From Sphingobacteriia bacterium (GTDB lineage Bacteria; Bacteroidota; Bacteroidia; Bacteroidales; UBA7960), in NCBI GenBank assembly GCA_011390575.1, contig JAABSE010000017.1:1-53220 (forward strand): 53,220 nucleotides of DNA, read 5' to 3'. Of this stretch, positions 41,094 to 50,600 are shown one piece after another. The first letter of the stretch is position 1. The number at the start of each line of letters is the position of its first letter. A program made the translations under genes and the position numbers. Below the pieces are notes generated by a model that saw only the letters and a list, made by a program, of their open reading frames with translations, had not been told where the DNA came from and did not search any database.

Positions 41094-41792
41094 ATGAAAA
41101 GGAAAGACTTGTATTTTATCCTGGCAGCAATGGTATTGCTGTCCCCGTTTTTTATTTTTGATTCGGTCCTGGAAGCCTACCAAAGCTTTAACTATGAGCA
41201 TGGCATGATAATGAGCTTTATCAAGTTTGCCGTGCTGGCAACTACGGGCGAGGTAATAGGTTTGAGAATCAAAACCGGAAATTACAACCAGAAAGGATTT
41301 GGAATCCTGCCCCGTGCCATTGTATGGGGCTTCCTGGGATTAACCATCCAGATGGCTTTTATCATTTTTTCTACGGGCGCCCCCATGTTCCTGGTATATC
41401 TGGGCATTGAAAATGCCATTGAAACTTTTGCCGGTAATGCATTCACTCCGGGCAAGGTATTGGTGGCTTTTACCATCAGTGCTACCATGAATCTGATTTA
41501 TGCTCCGATAATGATGACTTTGCACAAAATTACAGATACCCATATTGAAAGACATCACGGACAGACTTCATCTCTGCTGAAACCTATTCATATGGGGCAA
41601 ATCATGAGCGATATCAACTGGAAAGTGCAATGGAACTTCGTGTTTAAAAAGACCATTCCGTTTTTCTGGATACCGGCACATACCATCACCTTTTTGCTTC
41701 CGGCAGAATACAGGGTGCTGTTTGCAGCTTTCCTGGGCATCATGCTGGGTGTTCTTCTGGCTTTTGCTGCTGTTAGCGGAAAGAAGCCATAA
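41094..41792 (+). CDS. Conserved integral membrane protein, function unknown
   Basis: This 232-residue protein has about six hydrophobic segments. The C-terminal part reads INWKVQWNFVFKKTIPFFWIP and then LPAEYRVLFAAFLGIMLGVLLAF. This tryptophan, phenylalanine, proline and RVLF pattern recalls the Mpv17/PMP22 signature, but the similarity is short and by eye. It is the second gene of an operon with the ADP-forming acetyl-CoA synthetase and ends just before a terminator. A role in movement of the acid product or in membrane homeostasis is only a guess from context. Confidence 0.55.
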   Translation: MKRKDLYFILAAMVLLSPFFIFDSVLEAYQSFNYEHGMIMSFIKFAVLATTGEVIGLRIKTGNYNQKGFGILPRAIVWGFLGLTIQMAFIIFSTGAPMFLVYLGIENAIETFAGNAFTPGKVLVAFTISATMNLIYAPIMMTLHKITDTHIERHHGQTSSLLKPIHMGQIMSDINWKVQWNFVFKKTIPFFWIPAHTITFLLPAEYRVLFAAFLGIMLGVLLAFAAVSGKKP

Positions 41793-41822
41793 CTGTTTCT
41801 TATTTTTAATCAATCTACATAC

Positions 41823-41872
41823 AAATAAGGCGAAAGTCCCATTTAGTAAGGGGCAATCGCCTTATTTTTTTT
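41823..41872 (+). terminator. Terminator of the acetyl-CoA synthetase operon
   Basis: AAATAAGGCGA (41823-41833) pairs with TCGCCTTATTT (41857-41867), with a nested GTCCC/GGGGC pair in the loop, and is followed by T residues to 41872. Confidence 0.8.
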
Positions 41873-41907
41873 AATTTAGACCCTTAATATGCTTAACCCC
41901 ATCATAC

Positions 41908-44331
41908 ATGAACAACGAAAACGGAAAAGCTCCCTTACAGCCGGTTCCCCTGACTGCAGCAGTTGATCGCAGAGGTTTTATCAAACTGAGCACATTACTG
42001 GGAGGCGGAGTGATACTTTCAGGCATTTTACCGGGTTGTCTTGGCAAACAGGAAGATTCTCTGGCAGAAATCGTGGAGGTGCAAGGTGATACCATGATCA
42101 TCAGAGCGGCCTGCCCGGGACACAACTGCGGAGGCCGGTGTCTGCTGAAGCTCCATGTGCGAGACGGCATGATAACCCGCATTGAGACTGACGACCGCCC
42201 CACTGATACCCTGGAAGATCCGCAACTGCGGGCCTGTATTCGTGGCAGATCTTACCGCCGTCGCCAATACCATCCCGACCGGCTTAAATACCCCATGAAA
42301 AGAGTGGGTGAGCGCGGAGAAGGAAGATTTGAGCGTATTTCGTGGGACGAAGCCCTGGATATTCTTTCATCGGAAATCCTGAGGGTCAGAGAAAAATACG
42401 GAAACGAAGCGATTCTGGTCCCTTACGGTACGGGAAGCTACAACCAGATCAACGGCCGGCAGACAGCCGCCCGGCTGATGAACCTGATGGGGGGCTCGCT
42501 GGGATATTACAACAGTTACAGCTGGGCCTGCATTTCAAGAGCTACACCCTATGTTTACGGCACTTCCGTTACAGGCAATCAGCGACAGGACTGGGTCAAC
42601 AGCAAATACATTATCATGTGGGGCTGGAACCCTGCAGAAATGCGTGATGGGACCAACAGCGAGTTTTTCATCAAAAAAGCAAGGGAAAACGGGGCGAAAG
42701 TAGTTTGCATAGACCCCAGAATGAGCATGAGCGCGGTTGCCCTTGCCGATGAGTGGATTCCCATCAGGCCCGGCACCGATGTGGCCATGATGAGCGCCAT
42801 GGCCTATACCATTATCAGCGAAAACCTTCACGACAAAGATTTTATTGAGAAATATTGCGTTGGGTTCGACAAATCGCAAATGCCTGAAGGTTGTGAAAAC
42901 GAAGAAAGCTACATCGACTATATCCTCGGCACCCGGGATGGCATTCCCAAAACACCCAAATGGGCAGAAGAAATATGCAGTGTGGAAGCAGCCACCATTC
43001 GCCGTATTGCCAGGGAGTATGCTACCCAAAAACCTTCCGTCCTCTACCAAGGCTATGGCATGCAACGCCGGGCTTATGGCGAGCAGGTAGTGATTGCCGG
43101 TTGTGTTTTGCCCGCCATTACGGGCAATGTGGGCATACCCGGAGGCTGGGCCGGCGGACTGGCACTGCAGGCCAATGATGGCGGTCCCTTCTGGAACGTA
43201 TTTCCTACCGGTAGAAATCCTGTAAGTGCCTCCATTCCTGTTTTTCTCTGGACAGAAGCCATTCTCAGAGGTACAGAAATGGGATCTGAGGAAGGTTTAC
43301 GTGGCACCGACAAACTGAAAAGCAATATTAAACTGATCTGGAACGTAGCATCCAACATCCTCATTAACCAGCATGCCGATACCAACCGGTCAGCAAAAAT
43401 CCTGAAAGATCATTCACTGGTAGAGTTCATTGCCGTCCAGGATCAGTTTATGACGCCTTCGGCAAAATTTGCTGATCTAATATTGCCTGTTTGCACACAG
43501 TTGGAGACCTGGGGACTGCAGGATGGATGGAAATACGGAGATGAAATGATTCTTGGGCCAAAAGTCAATGAACCTCCTTTTGAAACCAAAAGTGATTACC
43601 AGATTTGCGCAGAACTTGCCGACAAATTTGGCGTCAGGGAAGAATTTACCCAAAACCGCAGCGAAAGAGACTGGATTGAATGGGCGGTAGGAAGGTATAA
43701 AAACAGTCGCTTTCCTGATGTGAAGGATTTGGACACGATGGTAGAGGAAAACACAGGCGTATACAGCAAACCCGTCACAAATCCTGCGGTAGCCTTTGCC
43801 GGTTTCCGGAAAGATCCCGCAGCCAACCCGCTGAATACCCCCAGCGGAAAGATTGAGATTTTCTCCAAAACCCTTTTCGACATGGAAAAACCCGAAACCA
43901 TTCCTGCCGTTCCCAAATACATTCAGGAGTGGGAAAGTCCTTTTGGAGAAGAAGCCAAACAGTTTCCGCTGCAGGCGCTGGGCCATCATTATATGGCCAG
44001 GGTACATTCCACCCACGACGGCATTGACTGGCTGGAGGAAGCATTCCCCCAAAGGGTATTCATTAACCCCATTGATGCAGAGAAAAGAGGAATCAGGGAC
44101 GGAGATGAGATACTGGTTTACAACGACCGGGGCAAGATCATGATTCCCTGCCGTGTAACACCCAAAATTATGCCCGGCGTGGTCAATATACCACAAGGAG
44201 CCTGGTGGACGCCCGACAAAAACGGAGTTGATCATCGGGGCAATATCAATGTACTAACATCGCACCGGTGGACACCCCTGGCTTTTGGCAATGCACAACA
44301 TACCATCATGGTAGAAGTGGAAAAAGCCTGA
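41908..44331 (+). CDS. dmsA: DmsA-like molybdopterin oxidoreductase, catalytic subunit
   Basis: This 807-residue member of the DMSO reductase family has a twin-arginine signal (DRRGFIKLSTLLGGG, R21/R22) ending near ILPGC, so it is folded and Mo-cofactor-loaded before export; C44 could be a lipidation site. The N-terminal [4Fe-4S] cysteines are C69, C74, C78 and C110 (CX4CX3CX31C). The segment GYYNSYSWACISRATPYVYG aligns with the molybdenum-ligand region of DmsA, with a serine (S205 or S203) as ligand. The C-terminal MGD domain ends IPQGAWWTPDKNG, TSHRWTPLAFGNAQHT. With the following B and C subunits it should form a quinol-linked DMSO or TMAO type reductase; the substrate is not proven. Confidence 0.88.
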   Translation: MNNENGKAPLQPVPLTAAVDRRGFIKLSTLLGGGVILSGILPGCLGKQEDSLAEIVEVQGDTMIIRAACPGHNCGGRCLLKLHVRDGMITRIETDDRPTDTLEDPQLRACIRGRSYRRRQYHPDRLKYPMKRVGERGEGRFERISWDEALDILSSEILRVREKYGNEAILVPYGTGSYNQINGRQTAARLMNLMGGSLGYYNSYSWACISRATPYVYGTSVTGNQRQDWVNSKYIIMWGWNPAEMRDGTNSEFFIKKARENGAKVVCIDPRMSMSAVALADEWIPIRPGTDVAMMSAMAYTIISENLHDKDFIEKYCVGFDKSQMPEGCENEESYIDYILGTRDGIPKTPKWAEEICSVEAATIRRIAREYATQKPSVLYQGYGMQRRAYGEQVVIAGCVLPAITGNVGIPGGWAGGLALQANDGGPFWNVFPTGRNPVSASIPVFLWTEAILRGTEMGSEEGLRGTDKLKSNIKLIWNVASNILINQHADTNRSAKILKDHSLVEFIAVQDQFMTPSAKFADLILPVCTQLETWGLQDGWKYGDEMILGPKVNEPPFETKSDYQICAELADKFGVREEFTQNRSERDWIEWAVGRYKNSRFPDVKDLDTMVEENTGVYSKPVTNPAVAFAGFRKDPAANPLNTPSGKIEIFSKTLFDMEKPETIPAVPKYIQEWESPFGEEAKQFPLQALGHHYMARVHSTHDGIDWLEEAFPQRVFINPIDAEKRGIRDGDEILVYNDRGKIMIPCRVTPKIMPGVVNIPQGAWWTPDKNGVDHRGNINVLTSHRWTPLAFGNAQHTIMVEVEKA

Positions 44332-44391
44332 GAAGGGTAACATATCCCAGATCAGTGAATAAACAGATTAGAAATTTGATTATACGATACT

Positions 44392-45009
44392 ATGGAACAA
44401 TGGGCCTTCTATTTTGACTCTTCCCAATGCTCGGGTTGCAAAACCTGCCAGATAGCCTGCAAGGACAAACATGATCTTCCGGTGGGTTTGCGCTGGAGAA
44501 ATGTTTATGAAATTGCGGGTGGTAGCTGGCACCAAAAAGAGCACAACTGGAAATCCGGGATACATTCCTACAACATTTCTCTGTCGTGCAACCACTGCGA
44601 AGACCCCATCTGCATGAAAAAATGCCCCAATAAGGCTATTTATAAGAACGACAAAGGGTTGGTGCTCATTGATGAAAAACGTTGCATGGGTTGCGAATAT
44701 TGCAAATGGGCCTGCCCCTATGGCGCCCTTCATCTGGACAGCAGAACCGGCAAAATGACCAAATGCACCCTTTGTGCAGATTACCTGGAACAAGGCAAAC
44801 TGCCTTCTTGTGTAGCTGCCTGCCCTATGCGTGTGCTGGAGGCCGGTCCTTTGGAAAAGCTGAAGCAAAAAGATGGTATCAACAATGAAGTCTATCCGTT
44901 ACCACCCGATAAATATACACGGCCGGCCCTGGCCATCAAACCGCACCCGTCGGCGTCGCAAATAAGCAAATGGCAAATCATCAATAAGGAGGAGGTAAAA
45001 AATGCATAG
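44392..45009 (+). CDS. dmsB: DmsB-like four-cluster ferredoxin subunit
   Basis: This 205-residue electron-transfer subunit has sixteen cysteines in four groups: C13/C16/C19/C23 (CSGCKTCQIAC), the CNHCEDPICMKKC group, CMGCEYCKWAC, and CTLCADYLEQGKLPSC with the CP tails. They bind four [4Fe-4S] clusters that pass electrons from the membrane subunit to DmsA. It has no signal peptide, as expected for a protein exported in complex with the Tat substrate. Its stop overlaps the start of dmsC by 8 bp. Confidence 0.92.
   Translation: MEQWAFYFDSSQCSGCKTCQIACKDKHDLPVGLRWRNVYEIAGGSWHQKEHNWKSGIHSYNISLSCNHCEDPICMKKCPNKAIYKNDKGLVLIDEKRCMGCEYCKWACPYGALHLDSRTGKMTKCTLCADYLEQGKLPSCVAACPMRVLEAGPLEKLKQKDGINNEVYPLPPDKYTRPALAIKPHPSASQISKWQIINKEEVKNA
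44987..44996 (+). promoter_or_regulatory. Strong Shine-Dalgarno sequence before dmsC
   Basis: AAGGAGGAGG lies 5 nt before the dmsC ATG at 45002, inside the end of dmsB. Other genes in the window show no comparable motif, so this suggests a specific need to initiate dmsC independently of coupling. Confidence 0.75.
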
Positions 45010-45874
45010 TGCTGAATGGTCTCTGGTCTTTTTCACCCTGCTCAGTCAGTTTTCTGCAGGAATGCTGATGAGTGTTTTTATTTTCCGGGTGTTTTTATCT
45101 GCAGATAGTCCCGTCAACCAGGAAAAACTTACCATTTGGGGTATTACAACAGCATTTATAACGATGCTGGTAGCTCTGGTTATATCTTTTCTGCATTTGA
45201 ATGCTCCCCTCTCATCGATATATGCAATGAGCAATCTGAGGGAGTCATGGCTCAGCCGTGAAATTCTCATGGCCTCCGTGTTTGCATTCCTGCTTTTTTT
45301 GCAGGTGGCAGCTTCCGGCTTTAAGCTTGTTTCGGCCCGCAACCAGAACATTCTGATGACTTTGGGTTTGATTGCCGGGCTATATCTCATATACAGCATG
45401 GGTCGCCTTTACATGATTCCAACCGTGCCGGCATGGAATAATCCGGGCACGATGCTGGCTTTCTATGCGACGGCTTTTCTTACAGGACCTGCATTATTTC
45501 TGGCAGTACATGCAAAATTGAACAGTAAAAATGATATCCAAAAGAATCCACCTGCAATCATGCTGGTTTACGGCGGGATGATTTTTGCAGGTATGCTCAT
45601 GGTAGCTGCTGCAGCTATGTTTTCTAACCCTGAACCCACTGCGCTGGAAAACATAGGTTTCGAAGCACACTCATCTTCCCGCTTTTTATTGATAGGCCGA
45701 TGGGTACTATTGGTAGTAGGAGTGGCAGTCAGTATCGGATCTTTCGGTTCATTGAAAAAACTTCAGACAAACTTCGCTACTTCTAAATACATCTGGGGAT
45801 TTGCCCTGGTTTTCACATCGGAAATCCTTGCAAGAATTGACTTTTACAGTTCCTATTTCAGAATCGGGTTGTAA
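45002..45874 (+). CDS. dmsC: DmsC-like membrane anchor and quinol dehydrogenase subunit
   Basis: This 290-residue polytopic protein has eight predicted membrane helices, beginning EWSLVFFTLLSQFSAGMLMSVFIF, with HLNAPLSSIYAMSNLRESWLSREIL between helices 2 and 3. The last motif is the hallmark of DmsC proteins, where a conserved His and the S-W-L-S-R-E run sit near the quinol site. It anchors DmsAB to the periplasmic face and oxidises menaquinol. The start overlaps dmsB by 8 bp. No chaperone (DmsD/TorD) gene follows; a repeat-rich gap does. Confidence 0.9.
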   Translation: MHSAEWSLVFFTLLSQFSAGMLMSVFIFRVFLSADSPVNQEKLTIWGITTAFITMLVALVISFLHLNAPLSSIYAMSNLRESWLSREILMASVFAFLLFLQVAASGFKLVSARNQNILMTLGLIAGLYLIYSMGRLYMIPTVPAWNNPGTMLAFYATAFLTGPALFLAVHAKLNSKNDIQKNPPAIMLVYGGMIFAGMLMVAAAAMFSNPEPTALENIGFEAHSSSRFLLIGRWVLLVVGVAVSIGSFGSLKKLQTNFATSKYIWGFALVFTSEILARIDFYSSYFRIGL

Positions 45875-46631
45875 AAAAAACGTGCAGTTTGACCCTACTC
45901 CAACTCCTCCCTACGAGCAGGGAGGAGAGTCCGGGCAGTGCTGGTCTGAAGCTCAGAGCATTTTAATATAAATACCTTTACACAGGGACTTGCCGGTAAT
46001 TATCATCTTGTCAAAGCTGGTGCAATGCGCTCCCTCCATGCTTGCAGAGAGGGATGCCTGAAAGACTGCGTTGTGTATGGTGGAAGTTTTTGTGTCATTT
46101 ATTAAACCCTGGAGGTTTTGAAAACCTCCAGGGTTTCGGGCCTGATGCTCCGCTAAGCGGCATTTAACTATTTACTGCCTGATTAAGATTTTAGTCAGGG
46201 CATGAACTGTAGTCATACCCTGACTTGTTCTATTTGGCGGTGTGAATACTGTGACCCACTCCCAGCCTATGTTCGGTGGTATGTTGAATTACAAATTCAA
46301 CTGTGTTTTAAGCGGAATTACAAATTCCGCTCAGCGTTGTTGTGACGGGGTGACTAAAGTTCACCCCGCCACTAAAACTACGACTAAAGTTGTTAAACAG
46401 GAAAAAATCTGGCACACTGCTGAAAATAGTGACGGGGTCACTGGAAGTGGCCCCGTCACCTATGCCACTTGACTGATAGCGGAATTGAAAATTCTGATTA
46501 ACAGTGCTATAATTATCACTTTACAAACAGATTTCACAGGATTTTGTTAATCAAAAAAATCAACGTTTTTTTCGTAGAGGGAATTCCGCTCAGCGTTTGC
46601 GAGATGCATGAAATGCAGGGTAGGTCAAAAC
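45875..46631. repeat. Cluster of extragenic palindromic repeats
   Basis: This gene-free stretch contains at least eight hairpin-forming palindromes. Arms: CTCCTCCCT/AGGGAGGAG (45904-45927); AAACCCTGGAGGTTTT and its complement with a 1-nt centre (46104-46136, 16-bp arms); CCGCT/AGCGG (46150-46160); AGTCAGGG/CCCTGACT (46193-46225); GTTGAATT/AATTCAAC (46283-46301); AGCGGAATT/AATTCCGCT (46311-46331); GGGGTGA/TCACCCC (46347-46367); GTGACGGGG/CCCCGTCAC (46429-46459). None is followed by a proper T run. AGCGGAAT and GACGGGGT strings recur between units. An open frame of 76 codons inside it is built from repeat sequence and is not a gene. Confidence 0.75.
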
Positions 46632-46667
46632 AAAAAAACCGCCTCAAAATTTCTCTTGAGACGGTTT
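46632..46667 (-). terminator. Terminator of the DUF4168-like gene
   Basis: On the minus strand AAACCGTCTCAA (46656-46667) pairs with TTGAGGCGGTTT (46636-46647) with one mismatch, followed by a T run (46632-46638). It is 25 bp past the stop codon at 46692. Confidence 0.85.
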
Positions 46668-46691
46668 CTGTTTTTTAAATCGTAAAGATTC

Positions 46692-47270
46692 TTAGTTGTT
46701 GGCTTCTTCGTTCGCTTTTTCTTCAGCTTCACGTCTTCTTTCTTCAAGAATTTCTTGTTTTCTCCTTTCACGTAGAAGTTCTCTTACGTGATTTTGAAGG
46801 GCTTCATCCTTGCGGTATTCTGTAAGAACATCCTGGTAGGAATCTGAGGTGAAACCATACTCCTGTAAACTAACAGGAATTTCTTGTTGCTGATCTTTTT
46901 GAATCTGACTAATGACAGGTCCTAAATTAATGAAGGCCTCTACTTCTTCGTCAGTAAATGAACCACCTTGCAATGCACCAATCTGATTGGCTTGTGCTAT
47001 CTGATTAAATCTTTCCAGGGTAAGACCATGTTCTTCAGCAGCCTCAGTCATTTTTGCCTTTGTCTCGTGGTTTAATTCACTTAAACTGCGATTGGCATCG
47101 AAAAAATTCAACAGTACTTCGTTTTCAAAACGAAAGGTAGTTTCCTCTTCTTCTTCTTCTGGTTTGTCATTATCTGCAAATACATTGACCGGAGCAACCA
47201 GAACAAAAATAAATGCAAACAAAAAGGCGGTAAAAACGGAATTCAGTTTTTTACTTTGGGTAATCATCAT
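46692..47270 (-). CDS. Exported DUF4168-like protein with two helical repeats
   Basis: The protein has 192 residues from the ATG at 47270 (a TTG at 47315 lies beside the promoter and is rejected). A signal peptide with cleavage near VFADND is followed by a short acidic run (PEEEEEE, about 37-43). Two similar helical segments follow, one ending AAEEHGLTLERFNQIAQANQ (about 46-96) and one reading VSLQEYGFTSDSYQDVLTEYR (about 103-160). Both have the G-x-T-x-x-x-[FY]-x-x-[IV] pattern of DUF4168. The tail (about 165-192) is a highly charged E/R/K coil. It is probably periplasmic. Function unknown; it could be a small helical chaperone-like protein. Confidence 0.55.
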   Translation of the reverse strand: MMITQSKKLNSVFTAFLFAFIFVLVAPVNVFADNDKPEEEEEETTFRFENEVLLNFFDANRSLSELNHETKAKMTEAAEEHGLTLERFNQIAQANQIGALQGGSFTDEEVEAFINLGPVISQIQKDQQQEIPVSLQEYGFTSDSYQDVLTEYRKDEALQNHVRELLRERRKQEILEERRREAEEKANEEANN

Positions 47271-47317
47271 TTTTTGGTTTTTTAGTAAATTGTTGATTGA
47301 ATTGATTTTATGCAACG

Positions 47318-47325
47318 CAAATGTA
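47318..47325 (-). promoter_or_regulatory. Candidate -7 element of the DUF4168-like gene
   Basis: TACATTTG on the minus strand matches TAnnTTTG. A GTTG lies 23 bp upstream. The predicted start near 47312 gives a leader of about 42 nt to the ATG at 47270. Confidence 0.45.
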
Positions 47326-47672
47326 AAAATAAATGAGCGTCAATACTGCAACAAAAAAGTTAATTTGCTTTAACATCTACATATCTCACTAAATAACAAT
47401 ACTTTAGCTCTACAAGGATTTATTAACAACAGTGAAACAAAAAGGTTCAGAATTAATAAAACTTTTTTAAAGACTATAATGCAAATACCCGGCCAGAATG
47501 TACATTTTTGTACAGTTGCAGGCCAAAATCGGACAGTTTTGTCTTTAAACAATGTTATTTCTTTGGAGAAAGCACCCCTAAAAAAAACATATACCCCTGG
47601 TTTACTGACAGATAAACCAAACAGGCATGATAATTGAATATCCGACATGTATTTTCGACAAAAAACTTACAC
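47326..47672. other. Divergent intergenic region upstream of the GLUG gene pair
   Basis: No gene is seen in this 347-bp gap. It holds an inverted repeat TGTACA-TTTT-TGTACA (47499-47514) about 160 bp before the GLUG protein start, whose inner part TACA-N4-TGTA resembles a dyad operator. No full TAnnTTTG match on the plus strand was found before the gene. Confidence 0.35.
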
Positions 47673-50600
47673 ATGAAAAAAAATCGATTATTGCTCAGTT
47701 TTTTTCTTAGTGCCTTTATGAGCATCACAGTAGCCGGACAAACACCCCTTCCCCCTTCCAATGGTAACGGCACCCCGGGAAATCCCTACAGGATCACTAA
47801 CATAGGCCACCTGGTTTGGCTTTCACAAACCCCTGAAGCATGGGACAAACACTTCTGGCAGCTTAACAATATCGATATGTCGGAGAGTGAAAACTGGGAA
47901 GGGGGATGGTCGCCCATTGGTAATCATGCTCAGCCGTTTAGTGGAAGCTACAAAGGGTATGGATGTTCTGTCAGTAATTTATATATCCATAGACCCGAAA
48001 ATAATTATCAGGGACTCTTTGGTAAGACAAACAATGCAAACATAGAAAACCTGAAACTAGTTAATATTAATATAATTGCAAGGGCCAGGTCAGGTGCAGT
48101 GGCTGGTGAAGCAAGCTATTCCAATATAAGTAATTGTCACGTTAGTGGGTCTATAAACAGCACCCATTCAAAAATCGGGGGAATTGTTGGCAACAGCTAT
48201 TCAAGCTATATCAGCAAATGTTCCTTTGAGGGTAGCCTGCAGGGTTTCATCAAAGTAGGAGGTATTGCCGGTTTTATGTCTACACTAATGTATTCTGATA
48301 GCATTCCCAAAATAATTGACTGTTATGCACTTGCTGAGATAACATGCAACAGCATTTTTCAGGGGGGTATCTTTGGTCAAAAAGAGAAAGGGAGTATTGA
48401 AAACTCCTTTTACCCCATTTCAGATGAGTCTGATTTTCAGTATTTGCGTCCGGGATCAATGCCTGCTGAATTGTTTGATTTATGGAGAGAAAACAATTTG
48501 TCGTTGAACCCTGTCGGGTATTTTGAAAAAGAAAACAACCAATATCTTATTAATACCCTGCAAGATCTTGAGACCATGCTGGCATTTGCACAAAATGACA
48601 CATTGCAATTTAAATTATCTGACAACCTTGATTTGTCAGAATACCCCGGCTTTCATATCCCCTATTTCAGAGCTTCATTCGATGGCAATAGCAAAACCAT
48701 ATCCCATCTCTACATCAACAACACAGTAATTTCAGCAGGTTTTTTTGGATATCTTCAGGATGCGGAAGTAAAAAATCTAGCCCTTCAGGATGTATGGATA
48801 TCAGGTCTTGTGCCAACAGGAGCCATTGCAGGAGTGGTAAATGGTCAATCGCTTCTTAGTAATTGTTTTGCCTCCGGGCACATAAAGGGATCTGAAACCG
48901 GGGGAATTGTCGGTGTGTTGAACGATGGGTCTGTCATTGACTCGGGCTCCTCAGGAACTATTCAGGGAGGTTATGCTGCAGGAGGAATTGCAGGCATGCA
49001 TAAGGGATCATCAATTGATAATTGTTTCAGCCAGGGAGATATAACAGGATACGGTAATGTAGGGGGTATTGCGGGTAAGGCCTATTCACAGATCATCAAC
49101 TCACATTCCTGTTCATCAGTTTCCGGGGATGAAAGTGTAGGGGGAATAGCCGGAACAATCGGGATAAGCGGAGGTAAATTAATCAATAGTTATTATGATT
49201 TTGAAACTGTATTGATAAATAACCATCATGTAATTACCCTGGGAGCACTTTATAGCCATCAATTCAGCGAATGGATACAAAATGATAAGCAAGTGGATAT
49301 TGATGACTATTTTAAATTTTATGGAGATTACTATCTAATCTCGGGGATTGAAGATTTGAAAAACATGCTTTTCTTCTGCTATGAACCAGGCATTTCTTAC
49401 CTGTTAACAACCGACATTGATCTTCAGGATGACGAGGGTTTTTATATTCCCTTTTTTACCGGACAGCTCAATGGGAATTTACATACAATAAGCAACGTCA
49501 GTATTCCTTATTCAGAGGGCTCAGAGAATATAGGTTTCCTGGGAATATTAAGAGAGGCTACTGTCAGAAATCTTAATCTGAATGAGGTGCAGATCAGTGC
49601 AAAATTTAATGCAGGTGGTCTGTCCGGTTATGTAAAGGATTCAGAAATTATTCGCTGTCATGTGAATGGCATCATTAGTTCTAAGTATGACTCAGCTGGA
49701 GGCTTGGTGGGGACATCAAATTCTTCTGAAATCTCAGAATGCTGGACAAAAGGTCAGGTCAATGGTATCAACAGCTATAGTGTAGGTGGCTTAATTGGCG
49801 ATTACAATTCAACACCCGTCAGTAATTCGTTTTCGAGAAGTAAGGTGACCGGGGGAACAAAATACACTGGAGGGCTGGCCGGAGAAAGTCTCTTCTTTTT
49901 TCTTCTTGGCCCTAAAATAACCCACTGCTATGCTGCTGGTGAAGTAACTTCGGAAGCACAAAATATTTGTGGACTGGTAGCTATATCTAATCCGCAACTG
50001 GTTATCAATTCCTTTTGGGATATAGAAATATCCGGTATAGACAGTTGCACTTCAGGCAACGGTATCAACACGCAACAAATGAAAACAGCCACCACCTTTA
50101 CCAATGCAGGCTGGGATTTTGAACTTGAAGATACCAACGGAACAGATTATATCTGGGCTATTGACGAAGCAGGAGTAATCAATGACGGATATCCTTATCT
50201 TACCTGGCATGGCACATACCAGATTGTGCCGCCTGTAGTAAATACGCTATCTGTTGATGAGATAACCGGAACTTCAGCGAAAATAACAGGAAAGCTTGAA
50301 AGCGTAGGTTCATCAGAGCCCCTGCAACACGGTTTTTGCTGGAATACAACAGGAAAGCCCGGATTTACAGATAGTTGCACCTATGATGGCCCATTACTTA
50401 ATCCATCATTGTTTACGCATACCATTCAACCCTTACAACCTGATAAGGATTATTTTGTAAGGGCCTGGGTAATCACTGGCGAAGGCTGCCTCTGGGGTGA
50501 TGAATTGCAGTTTGATACATTTTTAACCCATGTTCCGGAAAATGAACAGGAACATACCGCTCCCGTTTTTTACCCCAATCCATTTTGTGATGGTATCAAT

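Noticed and set aside
42535..43065. 176-codon frame antisense to dmsA
   Set aside because: Same reasoning: shadow of a conserved molybdoenzyme gene.
43477..44235. 252-codon frame antisense to dmsA
   Set aside because: It mirrors the dmsA reading frame, has no family motif, and dmsA is certain on the other strand.
46104..46459. CRISPR array
   Set aside because: The palindromes differ from each other, and spacers are not of equal length; no repeated direct unit of 25-40 bp and no cas genes.
46242..46472. 76-codon plus-strand frame behind dmsC
   Set aside because: It lies wholly inside the palindromic repeat cluster and its sequence is explained by the repeats.
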